The notes: generated by a model not told the origin, from the sequence alone. Positions 35,859 through 45,375 are shown, numbered from the stretch's first letter. The stretch: 64,000 bases of DNA from Treponema sp. (GCA_016281495.1 JAEEIU010000027.1:62001-126000), one strand, 5' to 3'. Translations and numbers: made by a program.

Positions 35859-37195
35859 GTATCCAGCGGCTTTTCACGACCTGCCTTTACAGCGGGTATG
35901 GCGGATACAATCAGGGACAGGAGAAGGGTTCCAAGAGTAATTACCACAAGCTCCCCAAACGGTATAATTACTGGTATTTCCTGGAGATAAAAGGCCGGAT
36001 CAAGCAAATGCACGGCAGAAAATCCCCCTTCGCCACCATTTGACAGGACATAGACGAATTTCAGGAAAAGATTGACTATTTTTTCCATGAAACTGATTAT
36101 CTGGTTTATGTTCACTCCAGCCAACAGTCCTAGAGGAATGCCCATCAGCACCCCTCCAGCACCGGAAATCATTCCAATCAAAAGGAAACTTGTGGTTATG
36201 CCGGAACTGTTTGCCCCCACGCTCTTTAAGATGGCTATTTCCTTACGGCGTTCCATAACGATCATGACAAGGGCAGAACTTATGTTCACGGATGCAACAA
36301 GAACAATCAAAAGCATGATCAGGAGAAGAAGCAGCTTGGTGGACGAAAAATTCTCATATTCAGCGGCATTAAGCTCATTCCAAGAATAAACCCTGCTTTG
36401 CGAAATTGAAATATTGTCTCCGTAGCCCATTATGTCATTACGGACATTCTGCTTGATTTTTACCAGATCATTTGAAAAAGGATTCTCCGTTGTCAAGGAG
36501 AACATGGTTTGACTGGACCTTTGCGAAAGTACGGAAAAGGCTGTCTCCAGAGGAATGAACACCCACAGAGCATCAAGTTCCTGGTATCCGGAAGAGACAA
36601 CCGCACAGACTGTAAAAACCGCCATCTTAGGAACCATCTGCTCACCAATTTTTTCAACGGTAATCAGGCTTATTTTATCACCAGAATGAACATCCAGAAT
36701 CTGGGATATTTTTTCTCCCACAATCATGTTCCTTTCCTGATTTAAATCAATCTCACCTTCCTTTACCTGCATCAATGAGGAAAAGCCCGAATTTTTACTG
36801 AATATGTCGCTTTCTACTCCACGGACTGTAGCACCTGTCCTTATTCCGTTGAATGACACAAGAGCCATTCCCTGCATCTCGGGGTAAGAACCTGTAATTC
36901 CATCAAGCTCAGAAAAACGATCCGAAATCTCCATCATGGCATCATAAGATTCGACATCCGGAGAAAGGGAATTCACGTGAACCTGCAGGTCCTGTGTCGA
37001 AAGCCCGATCATGCGTCCGGTTATTCCCTGTATCATGCCCTCGCTTATTATCAGGACCCCGACAAGAGGAACAAGGCTTATTCCGATGCAAAGCATTGCA
37101 CCAAAAAGGCTCCTTCGTCCAAGGCTCCTGTCAGAAGATGAGCGATGAGGAAAACACAATCGTAATGCATATAAAAACGAAGCAGAAAGCGTCAT
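35843..37195 (-). CDS. LolC/LolE-type lipoprotein-release permease
   Basis: 450 residues: N-terminal membrane helix (about 30-55), a large periplasmic domain (about 60-275), and three C-terminal helices of the FtsX/MacB fold, with the family phrase ERRKEIAILKSVGAN in the coupling loop. Paired with an ATPase (LolD) and a second permease (37889-39190), it should form a LolCDE-like complex that extracts lipoproteins from the inner membrane. Which paralogue is LolC and which LolE is not decided. Overlaps lolD by 4 nt. Confidence 0.88.
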   Translation of the reverse strand: MTLSASFLYALRLCFPHRSSSDRSLGRRSLFGAMLCIGISLVPLVGVLIISEGMIQGITGRMIGLSTQDLQVHVNSLSPDVESYDAMMEISDRFSELDGITGSYPEMQGMALVSFNGIRTGATVRGVESDIFSKNSGFSSLMQVKEGEIDLNQERNMIVGEKISQILDVHSGDKISLITVEKIGEQMVPKMAVFTVCAVVSSGYQELDALWVFIPLETAFSVLSQRSSQTMFSLTTENPFSNDLVKIKQNVRNDIMGYGDNISISQSRVYSWNELNAAEYENFSSTKLLLLLIMLLIVLVASVNISSALVMIVMERRKEIAILKSVGANSSGITTSFLLIGMISGAGGVLMGIPLGLLAGVNINQIISFMEKIVNLFLKFVYVLSNGGEGGFSAVHLLDPAFYLQEIPVIIPFGELVVITLGTLLLSLIVSAIPAVKAGREKPLDTLRKM

Positions 37196-37899
37196 AGCTC
37201 ACCATCCTCTGAAAGTGCCCCGTTCCTGAGGAAAAGCTTTAGGTCTCCTTTTGCCGCAAGATTCATGTCGTGGGTTACAAGAATAAGGGTTTTCCTGTAT
37301 TTGTCCGCCATGGAGAACAAAAGGTCACCTATAACAGCCGCATTTGCAGGATCAAGGTTTCCTGTAGGTTCATCTGCAAGAATCAATTCCGGCTCGTTGA
37401 TAAGGCTTCTTGCAACAGCAACCCTCTGCCTTTCTCCACCAGACAATGCAGAAGGAAGATGATTTGCCCTGTCGCTTAAACCTACATCTTCCAGCAATGC
37501 CCGGGCTTTTTCCATTGCATCTTTTTTTGAGACACCGGCCATGTATGAGGGAAGGAAAACATTCTCCAGTGCAGTAAAATCCTTTAAAAGATAATGGAAC
37601 TGAAAAATCAAGCCCAAAAATTTCTGTCTGTAATCCGTCAGAGCCTCTTCCCCAAGGGATGAGATAATTTCTCCGTCAATCTCCACAGTACCTGATGATG
37701 CCGTATCAAGTCCACCTATAATGTTGAGTAAAGTTGACTTGCCGCTTCCGCTTTTTCCTACGATGACGCATTTAGTCCCGCGGCTTACGTTCATGTTCAA
37801 GCCCTTTAAAATCGTCAGGGTCTCGCTTGATGTCTTGTATGTTTTCTCAAGATTATTTATTTTAACAATAACATCCCTATTATTTGAATCAGTCGTCAT
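37192..37899 (-). CDS. lolD: Lipoprotein-releasing ATPase LolD
   Basis: ABC ATPase of the MacB/LolD group, about 235 residues: Walker A GKSGSGKSTLLNIIGGLD, Q-loop, signature LSGGERQRVAVARSL, Walker B LILADEPTGNLD, switch His THD. ATG at 37899 has GGAGG 6 nt upstream and is preferred to an in-frame TTG at 37914. It overlaps the upstream permease by 11 nt and the downstream permease by 4 nt, a tight operon. Confidence 0.92.
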   Translation of the reverse strand: MTTDSNNRDVIVKINNLEKTYKTSSETLTILKGLNMNVSRGTKCVIVGKSGSGKSTLLNIIGGLDTASSGTVEIDGEIISSLGEEALTDYRQKFLGLIFQFHYLLKDFTALENVFLPSYMAGVSKKDAMEKARALLEDVGLSDRANHLPSALSGGERQRVAVARSLINEPELILADEPTGNLDPANAAVIGDLLFSMADKYRKTLILVTHDMNLAAKGDLKLFLRNGALSEDGEL

Positions 37900-39190
37900 G
37901 AAGAACCTCCGCAACAGTTACATTAAGAATTTGCCGGCTTGCAAACCACGAGGCAGACAAAGAGGCAAATATTCCGAAAAAGAAAATCAATATTATTTCA
38001 CTGAACACCATTCTTGCAGGAATGCTGGCATATATCCTGAACATGGGATTCTCCTGCATCATGTAGGCATTACCAGGAGCAGTAATCATCGTAATGAAAT
38101 ACTGAACATAATAGAGTGCCTTTGAAAGGAACAAAAACACGCTCCTCATGTTCACGCAAATCAAAAGTCCCAGTATGAGTCCCGGAAGGGCACCTGTTAC
38201 TCCAGTCATGAACCCCTTGTAAATGAATACGGTCTGTACACTTCTTTTAGAACTTCCCAATGCCGTCAGAACCGCTATCTCCTCACGCCGCTCATAAACC
38301 ATCCTGCGCATACCGTTGTAAATGTTTATTGCAACAACGACAAAAATCAGGAACACCAAAAGCATGAGCATGTTTTTTTCTATGCGGAGTGCACCAAAAA
38401 ATGCACGGTTATATGACCTCCATGATTCAGCCTTTACATCCGGATATTTTTCGTTCAATTTGGCAATGAATGCTGAATCCTTGTTGCTGTCCTTTATTTT
38501 TATTCCAAGTACCTGTCTGGCGCTTTCTCCAAAATTCTTTTTTCCCGCATCCAAACTTACAAACGAATATGCACTGTTGATGTCGGCATAATTGGAAAAG
38601 AATATGCCCTTTACGACAAAGGACCTTTGATTGGAAAAGAGGCTTACATCGCTTGAGCCGCTTAATGCAAAAATAGTAACTGTACCGCCTGTCTTTGCAC
38701 CTATGCTTGAAGCAAGGTCATTCCCAAGGATTATGTAGTCATCTTCACTTAAGTCAAAATCTCCGGAAATCATTTTGAGTTCCTTGGCAAAACCTGGATC
38801 TTTTTCCATTACACCGGGATCAATAGCCCTGACAAGAGCAGCACCTTCCTGACCTGCAGAACTGAGCATCAGGCCCTGGGCTTCATAGAACGGAACAACG
38901 GTCTTTACGTTTTTATCTGAATTGCACCAGTCAACAAATTCATCCATATCCCCTATTTCTGAGACACGCACATGATAGGACGAAATTTCCATGATGGCAT
39001 CTATAAACTCCATCTGAAAACCATTCATCACAGAGATGACAACAATAAGGGCAAGTACGCCAAAACATACTCCAAGACTTGACAATGTTGAAGTAACCGC
39101 AGTCCTTCCGCTCCTGTCTACCTTGCTGAATCTTTTGGATACAAAGTTAATCCATTTAAGGGATGAAAACAGCCTATGTTTTTTATTCAT
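37889..39190 (-). CDS. LolC/LolE-type lipoprotein-release permease
   Basis: 433 residues with the same layout as its paralogue: membrane helix near 35-60, a periplasmic domain (about 65-255) and three C-terminal helices, with ERREEIAVLTALGSS in the cytoplasmic loop and PGLILGLLICVNM in the membrane part. Forms the heterodimeric permease with the 35843-37195 protein. Its ATG overlaps the end of the upstream gene by 8 nt. Confidence 0.88.
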   Translation of the reverse strand: MNKKHRLFSSLKWINFVSKRFSKVDRSGRTAVTSTLSSLGVCFGVLALIVVISVMNGFQMEFIDAIMEISSYHVRVSEIGDMDEFVDWCNSDKNVKTVVPFYEAQGLMLSSAGQEGAALVRAIDPGVMEKDPGFAKELKMISGDFDLSEDDYIILGNDLASSIGAKTGGTVTIFALSGSSDVSLFSNQRSFVVKGIFFSNYADINSAYSFVSLDAGKKNFGESARQVLGIKIKDSNKDSAFIAKLNEKYPDVKAESWRSYNRAFFGALRIEKNMLMLLVFLIFVVVAINIYNGMRRMVYERREEIAVLTALGSSKRSVQTVFIYKGFMTGVTGALPGLILGLLICVNMRSVFLFLSKALYYVQYFITMITAPGNAYMMQENPMFRIYASIPARMVFSEIILIFFFGIFASLSASWFASRQILNVTVAEVLHDD

Positions 39191-40190
39191 TCAACATTCC
39201 TCCGTATTCAACTCCCGCATGATATATCGTTTCATTTACCTTTACCCCATCCTTGAACTCACTCTTTATGGAAAATCCTTCATCAAAGAAAACTGTCTCC
39301 ACATAAGTGTCATCATTTTCACCGTATTCAGTCAAAAGCCTAAGCTTACCCTCTTCATAATACCAAACGTTGGGTTTTACATTACTACGCAGATACCTGT
39401 ATTCTCTTTTTTTGTTTATAAAACGCCCCTCATCCTTTATTAGGTCAGAGCTTTCTTCTTTTATGATTCTGTCCTTTGAATCATAGTCATATATGATTTT
39501 CTGTTCCAACACTTCCTTGGATTTTGCACTCGCCTTTGAGTATTTTTCAAACTGAAGGACTTTACCAGACGGAGAATAGCGTATCACATTTACCAGCTTT
39601 TTGTCATAGAGTTCCCTTCTTTCACGCACTGGAATGGATGAACTGGAAGAGCCGTAATAATAGATTATCTTGCTGAGCATCTCGGAATCTTTAACCGTCG
39701 GGGCATTTTTCCATGTGATTTTTTCAGAAAGACGATACTGGTCATCATACACATTTCGTACGATGATTGAGCTGTTTACATTTACGATTGAGTTGGAGCC
39801 ATCAAGAGGCATTGAGGGGGTAAAATATTCCTCACCATAATTAAAGAAAGCAAGACGACGCAGGGAATTCTTATAAACAATCTCCGCATAATTTTCTTCC
39901 TCAAGACCAAGGGCAAGGGCAGATCCCGCACTTTGTGGACCCAGTTCCGGATTTTCAAGCAGTTCAAGGTTTTCGATTGCAATTCCCTCTTCCTCTGTAT
40001 TAAGAAACTCATTCTGCATGAGAATATTCCATTCCTCAAGAGTTGCCAAAAGTGCCGTACCACCATCAATCTCTATGGAACTTCTGTCTGTTAGATTGCT
40101 TTCAAGATAATGTTCCTGAAGCTGTTTCTGTGGTGCTGAGATAATTGGAAAAATCATGTACAGTGACAGAACCATCGCCTCAAGTGTCAT
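39183..40190 (-). CDS. Exported protein of unknown function in the Lol operon
   Basis: 335 residues with a short hydrophobic N-terminus (MVLSLYMIFPIISA) that may be a signal peptide. The rest is acidic and rich in Tyr, with repeated short strands (EYRYLRSN, VWYYEEGKLRLLTEYGE, DTYVETVFFDEGF, IKSEFKDGVKVNETIYH) resembling MORN-like/antiparallel hairpin repeats. Family not recognised. Placed between ftsY and the Lol permease with overlapping or near-zero spacing, so a role in protein or lipoprotein export is possible but unproven. Confidence 0.7.
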   Translation of the reverse strand: MTLEAMVLSLYMIFPIISAPQKQLQEHYLESNLTDRSSIEIDGGTALLATLEEWNILMQNEFLNTEEEGIAIENLELLENPELGPQSAGSALALGLEEENYAEIVYKNSLRRLAFFNYGEEYFTPSMPLDGSNSIVNVNSSIIVRNVYDDQYRLSEKITWKNAPTVKDSEMLSKIIYYYGSSSSSIPVRERRELYDKKLVNVIRYSPSGKVLQFEKYSKASAKSKEVLEQKIIYDYDSKDRIIKEESSDLIKDEGRFINKKREYRYLRSNVKPNVWYYEEGKLRLLTEYGENDDTYVETVFFDEGFSIKSEFKDGVKVNETIYHAGVEYGGMLNE

Positions 40191-40199
40191 AAAGCCCCG

Positions 40200-41072
40200 C
40201 TATTGTCCTAGGAATTCATCAAGATATTTTTCCGGATCCAAAGCTGAGATGTCTGGATATTTTTCCCCAGTACAGACAAAAGCCACAGGAAGATTAAGTT
40301 CCTTGCCGATTGAAATGATGCATCCGCCCTTTGCCGTTGAGTCATATTTTGTAAGGATGATTGCATCCACCCCAACCGCCTCATTGAACACTTCCGCCTG
40401 ACGCAGTGCATTTTGACCCGTGGTTGAATCAACAACAAGCAGCTTTTTGTAACATCCCTCGCTTGCCTTTGACTTTGCAACCCTGTCGATTTTCTTAAGC
40501 TCGTTGACGAGGTTTTCCTTATTGTGAAGACGTCCCGCCGTATCCGCAAGAACAAGACCACCGCCAGCTGCCTCACAAGCAGAACAGGCATCAAACACGA
40601 CTGCAGAAGGATCACTTCCCATCTGATGCTTTACGACTCTTATTCCAAGACGTTCACCATGCATGGACAACTGGTCAACTGCCGCAGCCCTGAATGTATC
40701 TGACGCAGACATAACGACATTTACCTTGCGGTCTGAATATATTTTTCCGATCTTTGCAACCGATGTGGTTTTACCGACACCATTTACGCCAAGGACCATG
40801 AAAACATTTACTTTTCCATCTTCCACAGGAAGTTCAATTGAATTGACATAAGGACGAAGAAGTTCCTTTAATGCAGCTACAATTTTCTCCTGACCGGATA
40901 TTTTCTCTTCCTTACATTTTTCCTGAAGTTCATCAACCATTTCCATGGCAGTTTTTGCTCCGATATCACCTTCAATCAAAGCATCCATCAAGTCGTCAAA
41001 GAAATCCTGATCCTGAACATTATGTTTTCCAAAAAGAGATTTTAATTTTTCTGCAAAAGATATTTTAGCCAT
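40200..41072 (-). CDS. ftsY: Signal recognition particle receptor FtsY
   Basis: SRP-dependent targeting GTPase. 290 residues, NG domain only, without the acidic A domain of E. coli FtsY. G motifs: GVNGVGKTTSVAKIG (about 95), DTFRAAAVDQL, DTAGRLHNKENLVNEL, TKYDSTAKGG, and the C-terminal GEKYPDISALDPEKYLDEFLG. The N domain helix pair is at 1-85. Ribosome site GGAG; 5 bp after the PEGA-like gene. Confidence 0.94.
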   Translation of the reverse strand: MAKISFAEKLKSLFGKHNVQDQDFFDDLMDALIEGDIGAKTAMEMVDELQEKCKEEKISGQEKIVAALKELLRPYVNSIELPVEDGKVNVFMVLGVNGVGKTTSVAKIGKIYSDRKVNVVMSASDTFRAAAVDQLSMHGERLGIRVVKHQMGSDPSAVVFDACSACEAAGGGLVLADTAGRLHNKENLVNELKKIDRVAKSKASEGCYKKLLVVDSTTGQNALRQAEVFNEAVGVDAIILTKYDSTAKGGCIISIGKELNLPVAFVCTGEKYPDISALDPEKYLDEFLGQ

Positions 41073-41077
41073 TCCCC

Positions 41078-42733
41078 TTACTCCTTTTTCACTGCTTCTT
41101 CTGTAGCTTTATTTGTATTTGAATCATCTATGTCTGAACCGTTTTGCTCTTCCATATTGAGTGCATCGTTTTTGATCTGTATTACCTTTGAGTTGATAGC
41201 CTCAAGTTCTCCAGGTTTTGCCTCTCTTGCTCTTGCAGGAAGTGCCTTACTTGCCGTACAAAGATAACGCACCAGCTCATAAATGAAAAATCCTGCGGCA
41301 ACCGCCGTAATACCCAGAGACGTCCATCTGAGCGTATCCCATTTTTTTACTTCCTCATAGGGAATCGAGGCAGACGTATAGGCATTCACTGCACTGTTAA
41401 AATGACCAAGCGAATAGAACGTAAACGGCAAAGTCAGGATCAATGCCGTATATCCGCGGTAGGACCAGATTCTTCTTTTTTCTATTTCTGCCTCAAGGTC
41501 ATTTGGAACAACCGGGATAACAAGGCTGTTTTCGTTTTGCTGGAGTGACGGTAGAATTATAAAGAATGCATTTGTATCCTGAACTGCAAGCTGACCAATT
41601 ATATTGCGTCCGTTTATTGTAACCTGAGCTCCATCAAGTCCATTGCCAACGGCCTCCGAGTTAAAGTACATCTGTCCGTCAACAGGATTCTTGAGCATTA
41701 CAGAGAACATTCCGTCCGACTGCTCCTTTAGGGGAACATGGATTACAAAATGCGGGCTGTCCTGAAAAAGATATGTCACAGTCTGAGTAATGTAACCTGG
41801 ACATTGAATCTCTATCGTGTGCGTTGATGCAGGAACAATTATCGGTGAATTAATTTTTACCGGAAGTCCATCTACTGTAACACGAGCCTTTGACGTGAGT
41901 TCTGAAGGTTCAATCTCAAAATGCAATGCAGTTCCGCTTGTGTTCACGATTACGGGCAATATCTTTTGTGCAGTTGAACGTGCGATTCTTGCTATGTCAT
42001 CCATGGAGCCGACTTCCATCACAGTGGAGATTGTCTTTGCTCCAGGATAAAGCGTTATCTCCGTGCTTATAGACAGATACCTTTCGTATATGGTGATGCT
42101 TCCTGATATCATCGCGTTTATTTTTGAATCAATTACGGCTTTCTCATAGCGTCGTGATTTTACGCCTTCCTTTAAAACATCTTCAGATGGCACGAACAGA
42201 CTTGAGCTGTCTCCCTTGTATAGCGCAAGCTTTTCCGCACCAGGCAAAACCTCGGCTTCCTTTTCGTCTGACAAATCAAACACGGCACCAGGCATGTATT
42301 TTTCTGATTCATCCAGATTTGCCTGAATTTTATCCTGTATTTCCTGGATTTTTTTTTCTTCGCTTTCTATTTTCTTCTTTATTGCCCGTGCATTTGATTC
42401 CTGGACCAGAATTGAGTCACGTCTTTTTACTGCCGCTGACAATTCCAAAAACAAGGCCTGTCTTTCCTGCAGCAGGCTTTCATACTTTCTTGCATTCATC
42501 TCATCCACAGGAGGAACACGTCTGGCCTCTGTATTCAGCTGTTCAAGAATCAGGCTTGGAACCATCTTGCAAAGGCTTTTCTCCGCCTCTGAATGGGAAA
42601 CTTTCTGGGTAAAGGTAAATTCCCTTGCGGCAATCACCCAATCCCCGGCATGTACCAGCATCACCATGTTAAGACATATAAAAAGAGACAGCAGAGTTTT
42701 TTTGGCACATGGTCGGGAAAAGAGCGCTTTCAT
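41078..42733 (-). CDS. Exported PEGA-like envelope protein of unknown function
   Basis: 551 residues. Signal peptide ending VHA before GDW; a coiled-coil region at about 90-145 (ERQALFLELSAAVKRRD, KKIESEEKKIQEIQDKIQ); beta-rich part with a PEGA-like unit (ARVTVDGLPVKINSPIIVP, HTIEIQCPGY, about 280-325); two membrane helices at about 430-490; and an acidic tail. It may anchor to the membrane from the periplasm. The function is unknown. It lies between prfB and ftsY with about 5 bp on each side, so it is likely co-transcribed with them. Confidence 0.75.
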   Translation of the reverse strand: MKALFSRPCAKKTLLSLFICLNMVMLVHAGDWVIAAREFTFTQKVSHSEAEKSLCKMVPSLILEQLNTEARRVPPVDEMNARKYESLLQERQALFLELSAAVKRRDSILVQESNARAIKKKIESEEKKIQEIQDKIQANLDESEKYMPGAVFDLSDEKEAEVLPGAEKLALYKGDSSSLFVPSEDVLKEGVKSRRYEKAVIDSKINAMISGSITIYERYLSISTEITLYPGAKTISTVMEVGSMDDIARIARSTAQKILPVIVNTSGTALHFEIEPSELTSKARVTVDGLPVKINSPIIVPASTHTIEIQCPGYITQTVTYLFQDSPHFVIHVPLKEQSDGMFSVMLKNPVDGQMYFNSEAVGNGLDGAQVTINGRNIIGQLAVQDTNAFFIILPSLQQNENSLVIPVVPNDLEAEIEKRRIWSYRGYTALILTLPFTFYSLGHFNSAVNAYTSASIPYEEVKKWDTLRWTSLGITAVAAGFFIYELVRYLCTASKALPARAREAKPGELEAINSKVIQIKNDALNMEEQNGSDIDDSNTNKATEEAVKKE

Positions 42734-42738
42734 TTTTA

Positions 42739-43879
42739 TCAGTCGGCATCTCCCAGGTCATCATCGTCATCGCCAACCGGAACACCCTTCCACTTGACGG
42801 AAAGCCATGAATCCAGGAAACCGTCGATGTCACCGTCCATTACACCCTGAATGTTACCGACGGAATACTTTGTGCGGTGGTCCTTTACCATAGTGTACGG
42901 CTGGAAAACATAGGAGCGGATCTGGCTTCCAAAAGAAATGTCCTTTTTTTCGCCCGCAAACTTTTCGTTTTCCTTTTCCTTTTGTTCCTTGTAATATTCA
43001 TAGAGCCTTGAACGGAGGATGCTCATTGCTGTGGCCCTGTTCATCAGCTGGCTTCTTTCGCTTTCACACTGAACGACTATGCCTGTAGGAAGGTGGGTAA
43101 AACGGACTGCAGATTCGGTCTTGTTAACATGCTGGCCACCCTTACCGCCCGCACGGAATGTATCTACACGCAAATCCTTGGGGTCAATGTTCACCTCTAT
43201 GCTGTCGTCAAGAACGGGGAACACATAAACCGAGGCAAAAGAAGTGTGCCGCCTGGCGTTTGCATCAAAGGGGCTTATGCGCACAAGACGGTGTACTCCC
43301 GCCTCTCCCTTGGTATATCCGTAAACATAGGGACCAGAAATCCTCATGTTGATTGACTTGAGTCCGCCTTCAACTTCTTCCTGAGACAGAACCTCCATCT
43401 TGTAGCCGTGGCGTTCTGCCCATCTCTGGTACATTCTGCTGAGCATGAAAGTCCAGTCGCAGGCCTCTGTTCCACCTGCCCCCGCATGAACGGAAAGGAA
43501 GCAGTCGTTTTTGTCAACCTCATCTGAAAGCAGGTTCAGTATGCTCTGGTGCTCGTATTCCTTTTGTGCATTGTCCAAAAGTTCCTTGAGTTCCTTTTCA
43601 ACACTCTGGTCGTTTTCCTCAATGCCAAGATCGTAAAGGGTTTCCATGTCGGACACTTTTTGAATCAGTTCTTCCCACGGCTCAACACGTCCCTTGAGCA
43701 TCTTGATGTCGTTCATCACTTTTGTGGCCTTGTCATTGTCGTCCCAGAATCCAGGGGCAGTTGTCAAAGCCTCTTTTTCCGCTATTTTTTTCCTGATGTC
43801 GTCCGGGTCAAAGACGCCCCCATACGTCCATTATGTTTTCCTTAAGTTCGGAAATGGGTTCGCGTAAATCTTCAAGCAT
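42739..43879 (-). CDS. prfB: Peptide chain release factor 2, made by programmed +1 frameshift
   Basis: Recognises UGA and UAA stops. The full coding path starts at ATG 43879 (AGGAG upstream), reads 23 codons to an in-frame TGA at 43810-43808, and continues only after a +1 shift at CTT-TGA-C; the product is about 379 residues. The downstream part contains the RF2 anticodon-like tripeptide in RISPFDANARRHTSFASV and the catalytic GGKGGQHVNKTES. Low RF2 lets the ribosome shift and makes more RF2 (autoregulation known in E. coli). Confidence 0.95.
43804..43822 (-). other. RF2 programmed frameshift site
   Basis: Coding strand TGG GGG CGT CTT TGA C: a G-rich Shine-Dalgarno-like stretch 3 nt before the slippery CTT, the UGA stop at 43810-43808, and C as next base, matching the known RF2 site architecture. 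Confidence 0.95.
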
Positions 43880-43896
43880 TTTATTCTCCTGTTAAG

Positions 43897-44211
43897 CTAC
43901 CGTGTGGCCTGTCTTGCCGCACCTTTTTGTGGGGTCTGTGCCGCACTCATCTGACACCTTCTCCACTTTTTCTCCTTAAGCTCCGTAATGACAAACATTC
44001 CCTTGAGCGGAAACTGATAAATACGGACAACGTCATAATAATCCGTGACGCGGTCAATATCCTTCTTGATTTCAGAAAGTTCAGCCTCCGAAATCTTGGG
44101 GTTTTCCCAACATGAACGCTGTACTTTTTTGAATCCTGAATTAGTGAGCAATTCCACTAATGACTTGGCGCTATCGATGCTGCCCGGGTCTACAATAATT
44201 GAAACAAACAT
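43897..44211 (-). CDS. Orphan Cas2-like ferredoxin-fold protein
   Basis: About 104 residues from ATG at 44211 (MFVSIIVDPGSIDSAKSL...). The pattern beta-helix-beta, ISEAELSEIKKDIDRV, and VVRIYQF resemble Cas2: the starting strand with Asp (IIVDPG), a hydrophobic helix, and a late VRIY strand. No cas1 or CRISPR array is in the window, and the C-terminus is a basic tail (KEKKWRR...). It could be a VapD/Cas2-superfamily protein used for another job. The frame extends 5' to 44466 without good start signals. A strong promoter (TTGACA-17-TATTCT) ends 6 nt before this ATG, supporting this start. It is followed by prfB after 17 bp. Confidence 0.55.
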   Translation of the reverse strand: MFVSIIVDPGSIDSAKSLVELLTNSGFKKVQRSCWENPKISEAELSEIKKDIDRVTDYYDVVRIYQFPLKGMFVITELKEKKWRRCQMSAAQTPQKGAARQATR

Positions 44212-44217
44212 ATCTAT

Positions 44218-44246
44218 AGAATAATTAAAAGATTGCATCTTGTCAA
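44218..44246 (-). promoter_or_regulatory. Leaderless promoter of the Cas2-like gene
   Basis: Minus strand TTGACA (44246-44241), 17 bp, TATTCT (44223-44218), 6 nt to ATG. Its -35 box overlaps that of the divergent promoter base for base except one position. Confidence 0.65.
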
Positions 44247-44268
44247 ACCGTAATTTTTGTTCGATTAT
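44240..44268 (+). promoter_or_regulatory. Leaderless promoter of the secreted FN3/TPR-like protein
   Basis: TTGTCA (44240-44245), 17 bp, GATTAT (44263-44268), 7 nt to ATG at 44276; no ribosome site. Confidence 0.5.
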
Positions 44269-44275
44269 ATAAAAT

Positions 44276-45253
44276 ATGAAGAAAACACAACTTTTTAAGC
44301 GCATTTTTCTCTCTCTGGCACTATCCCTTTCTTTTTGTGCATTTTCACAGAGCTCAAGGCCTGTAGTAAGCGATATAGAGACTTCCACCGTATCTACAAA
44401 CAAAATCGAACTGCGCTGGTCCCTTCCCCAAAATCCTGCGGGAAAAACGATTACCGGCATATCCATCTACCGTGACACAAAACCCATCAAATCAATAGAC
44501 AACATGATTCCTCTTGCCGTAACCCATCCCCGTTCAGAAACCTGGCAGGACACGGTCACTGACCTTAAGGATTACTATTATGCCGTAGTTTGTGTCGTAC
44601 TTGAAAGTGAAACCGGCGGATACGAAAACAACCTGTATTATGACGAGCAGTATGACAAAAAGCAGTCGGAAGCCATCGGAAAAGCCTATACCCTGATTCT
44701 TCCGGGTGTAAATTCTACGGTTGCAGGCATAAGGGCAAAGGGACGTTCTGCCACCGACACGACGATTGAGCAGCAGAAGACCGAAAAAATCTACCGCGAC
44801 AACGAATTGAGGGAAAGGCCCCTGCCGTACATGGACATTCTTGACGGAGAGGATTATCCCGACCCTACTATAGACAAAAGCGTCCGTAATACAGCACTTT
44901 CCCTGGTTGAAGCCAAGCCCACCGCAAAACAGACCGTTTTGGAATACCATATTTTCCAGGAGGACATCGTAAAGGCAGAAAGCGGGGATGATGCGGTCCT
45001 GTTTGACATACTCAAGAGTTCGTTTATAAACAGGCGCTATGCACAGGCCGAAAAGGAACTGTATGACTTTACCCTCAGTTCCAGAAATCCGTCAACCAAG
45101 GACAGGGCATACTTTTATCTTGGAGAATGCTATTACTACAACGGAAAATTCAGCGACGCGGTAAGGATGTTCATCAGCCTGCAGGACAAATACCCGGCCC
45201 TGAGCCGAAAATGGACCGACGCCACCCTGGACCTCTTTTTAATCAGTGAGTAA
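44276..45253 (+). CDS. Secreted protein with FN3-like and TPR-like parts
   Basis: 325 residues. Signal peptide (KKTQLFKRIFLSLALSLSFCAFSQS), then a fibronectin-III-like segment (about 28-120: NKIELRWSLPQNPAGKTITGISIYRD, YYYAVVCV), a low-complexity linker, and a C-terminal TPR-like hairpin pair (INRRYAQAEKELYDFTLS, AYFYLGECYYYNGKFSDAVRMF). Likely periplasmic and possibly a binding scaffold. Divergent from the Cas2-like gene with only 64 bp between start codons. Confidence 0.72.
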   Translation: MKKTQLFKRIFLSLALSLSFCAFSQSSRPVVSDIETSTVSTNKIELRWSLPQNPAGKTITGISIYRDTKPIKSIDNMIPLAVTHPRSETWQDTVTDLKDYYYAVVCVVLESETGGYENNLYYDEQYDKKQSEAIGKAYTLILPGVNSTVAGIRAKGRSATDTTIEQQKTEKIYRDNELRERPLPYMDILDGEDYPDPTIDKSVRNTALSLVEAKPTAKQTVLEYHIFQEDIVKAESGDDAVLFDILKSSFINRRYAQAEKELYDFTLSSRNPSTKDRAYFYLGECYYYNGKFSDAVRMFISLQDKYPALSRKWTDATLDLFLISE

Positions 45254-45375
45254 TTTTTTTTCAAGGAATTACATATCATTTTCAAAACTTTAGACGGCAA
45301 GTTTTTTTACATCTCAAAACCATTAGGCAATCACCCGGCAAAATGAATCGTCAGGCAATTGCCTTTTTCAAATTA

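Noticed and set aside
42739-43767. prfB as a simple 342-residue gene
   Set aside because: An upstream 23-codon frame with ribosome site and CTT-TGA-C shows programmed frameshifting.
44212-44466. 85-residue N-terminal extension of the Cas2-like frame
   Set aside because: It crosses the divergent promoter region and overlaps the opposite gene, with no start signal; the promoter and family start support 44211.
45254-45375. Terminator at AGGCAATTGCCT with T-run
   Set aside because: The stem has almost no loop and is short; only weak support, so not listed as a feature.
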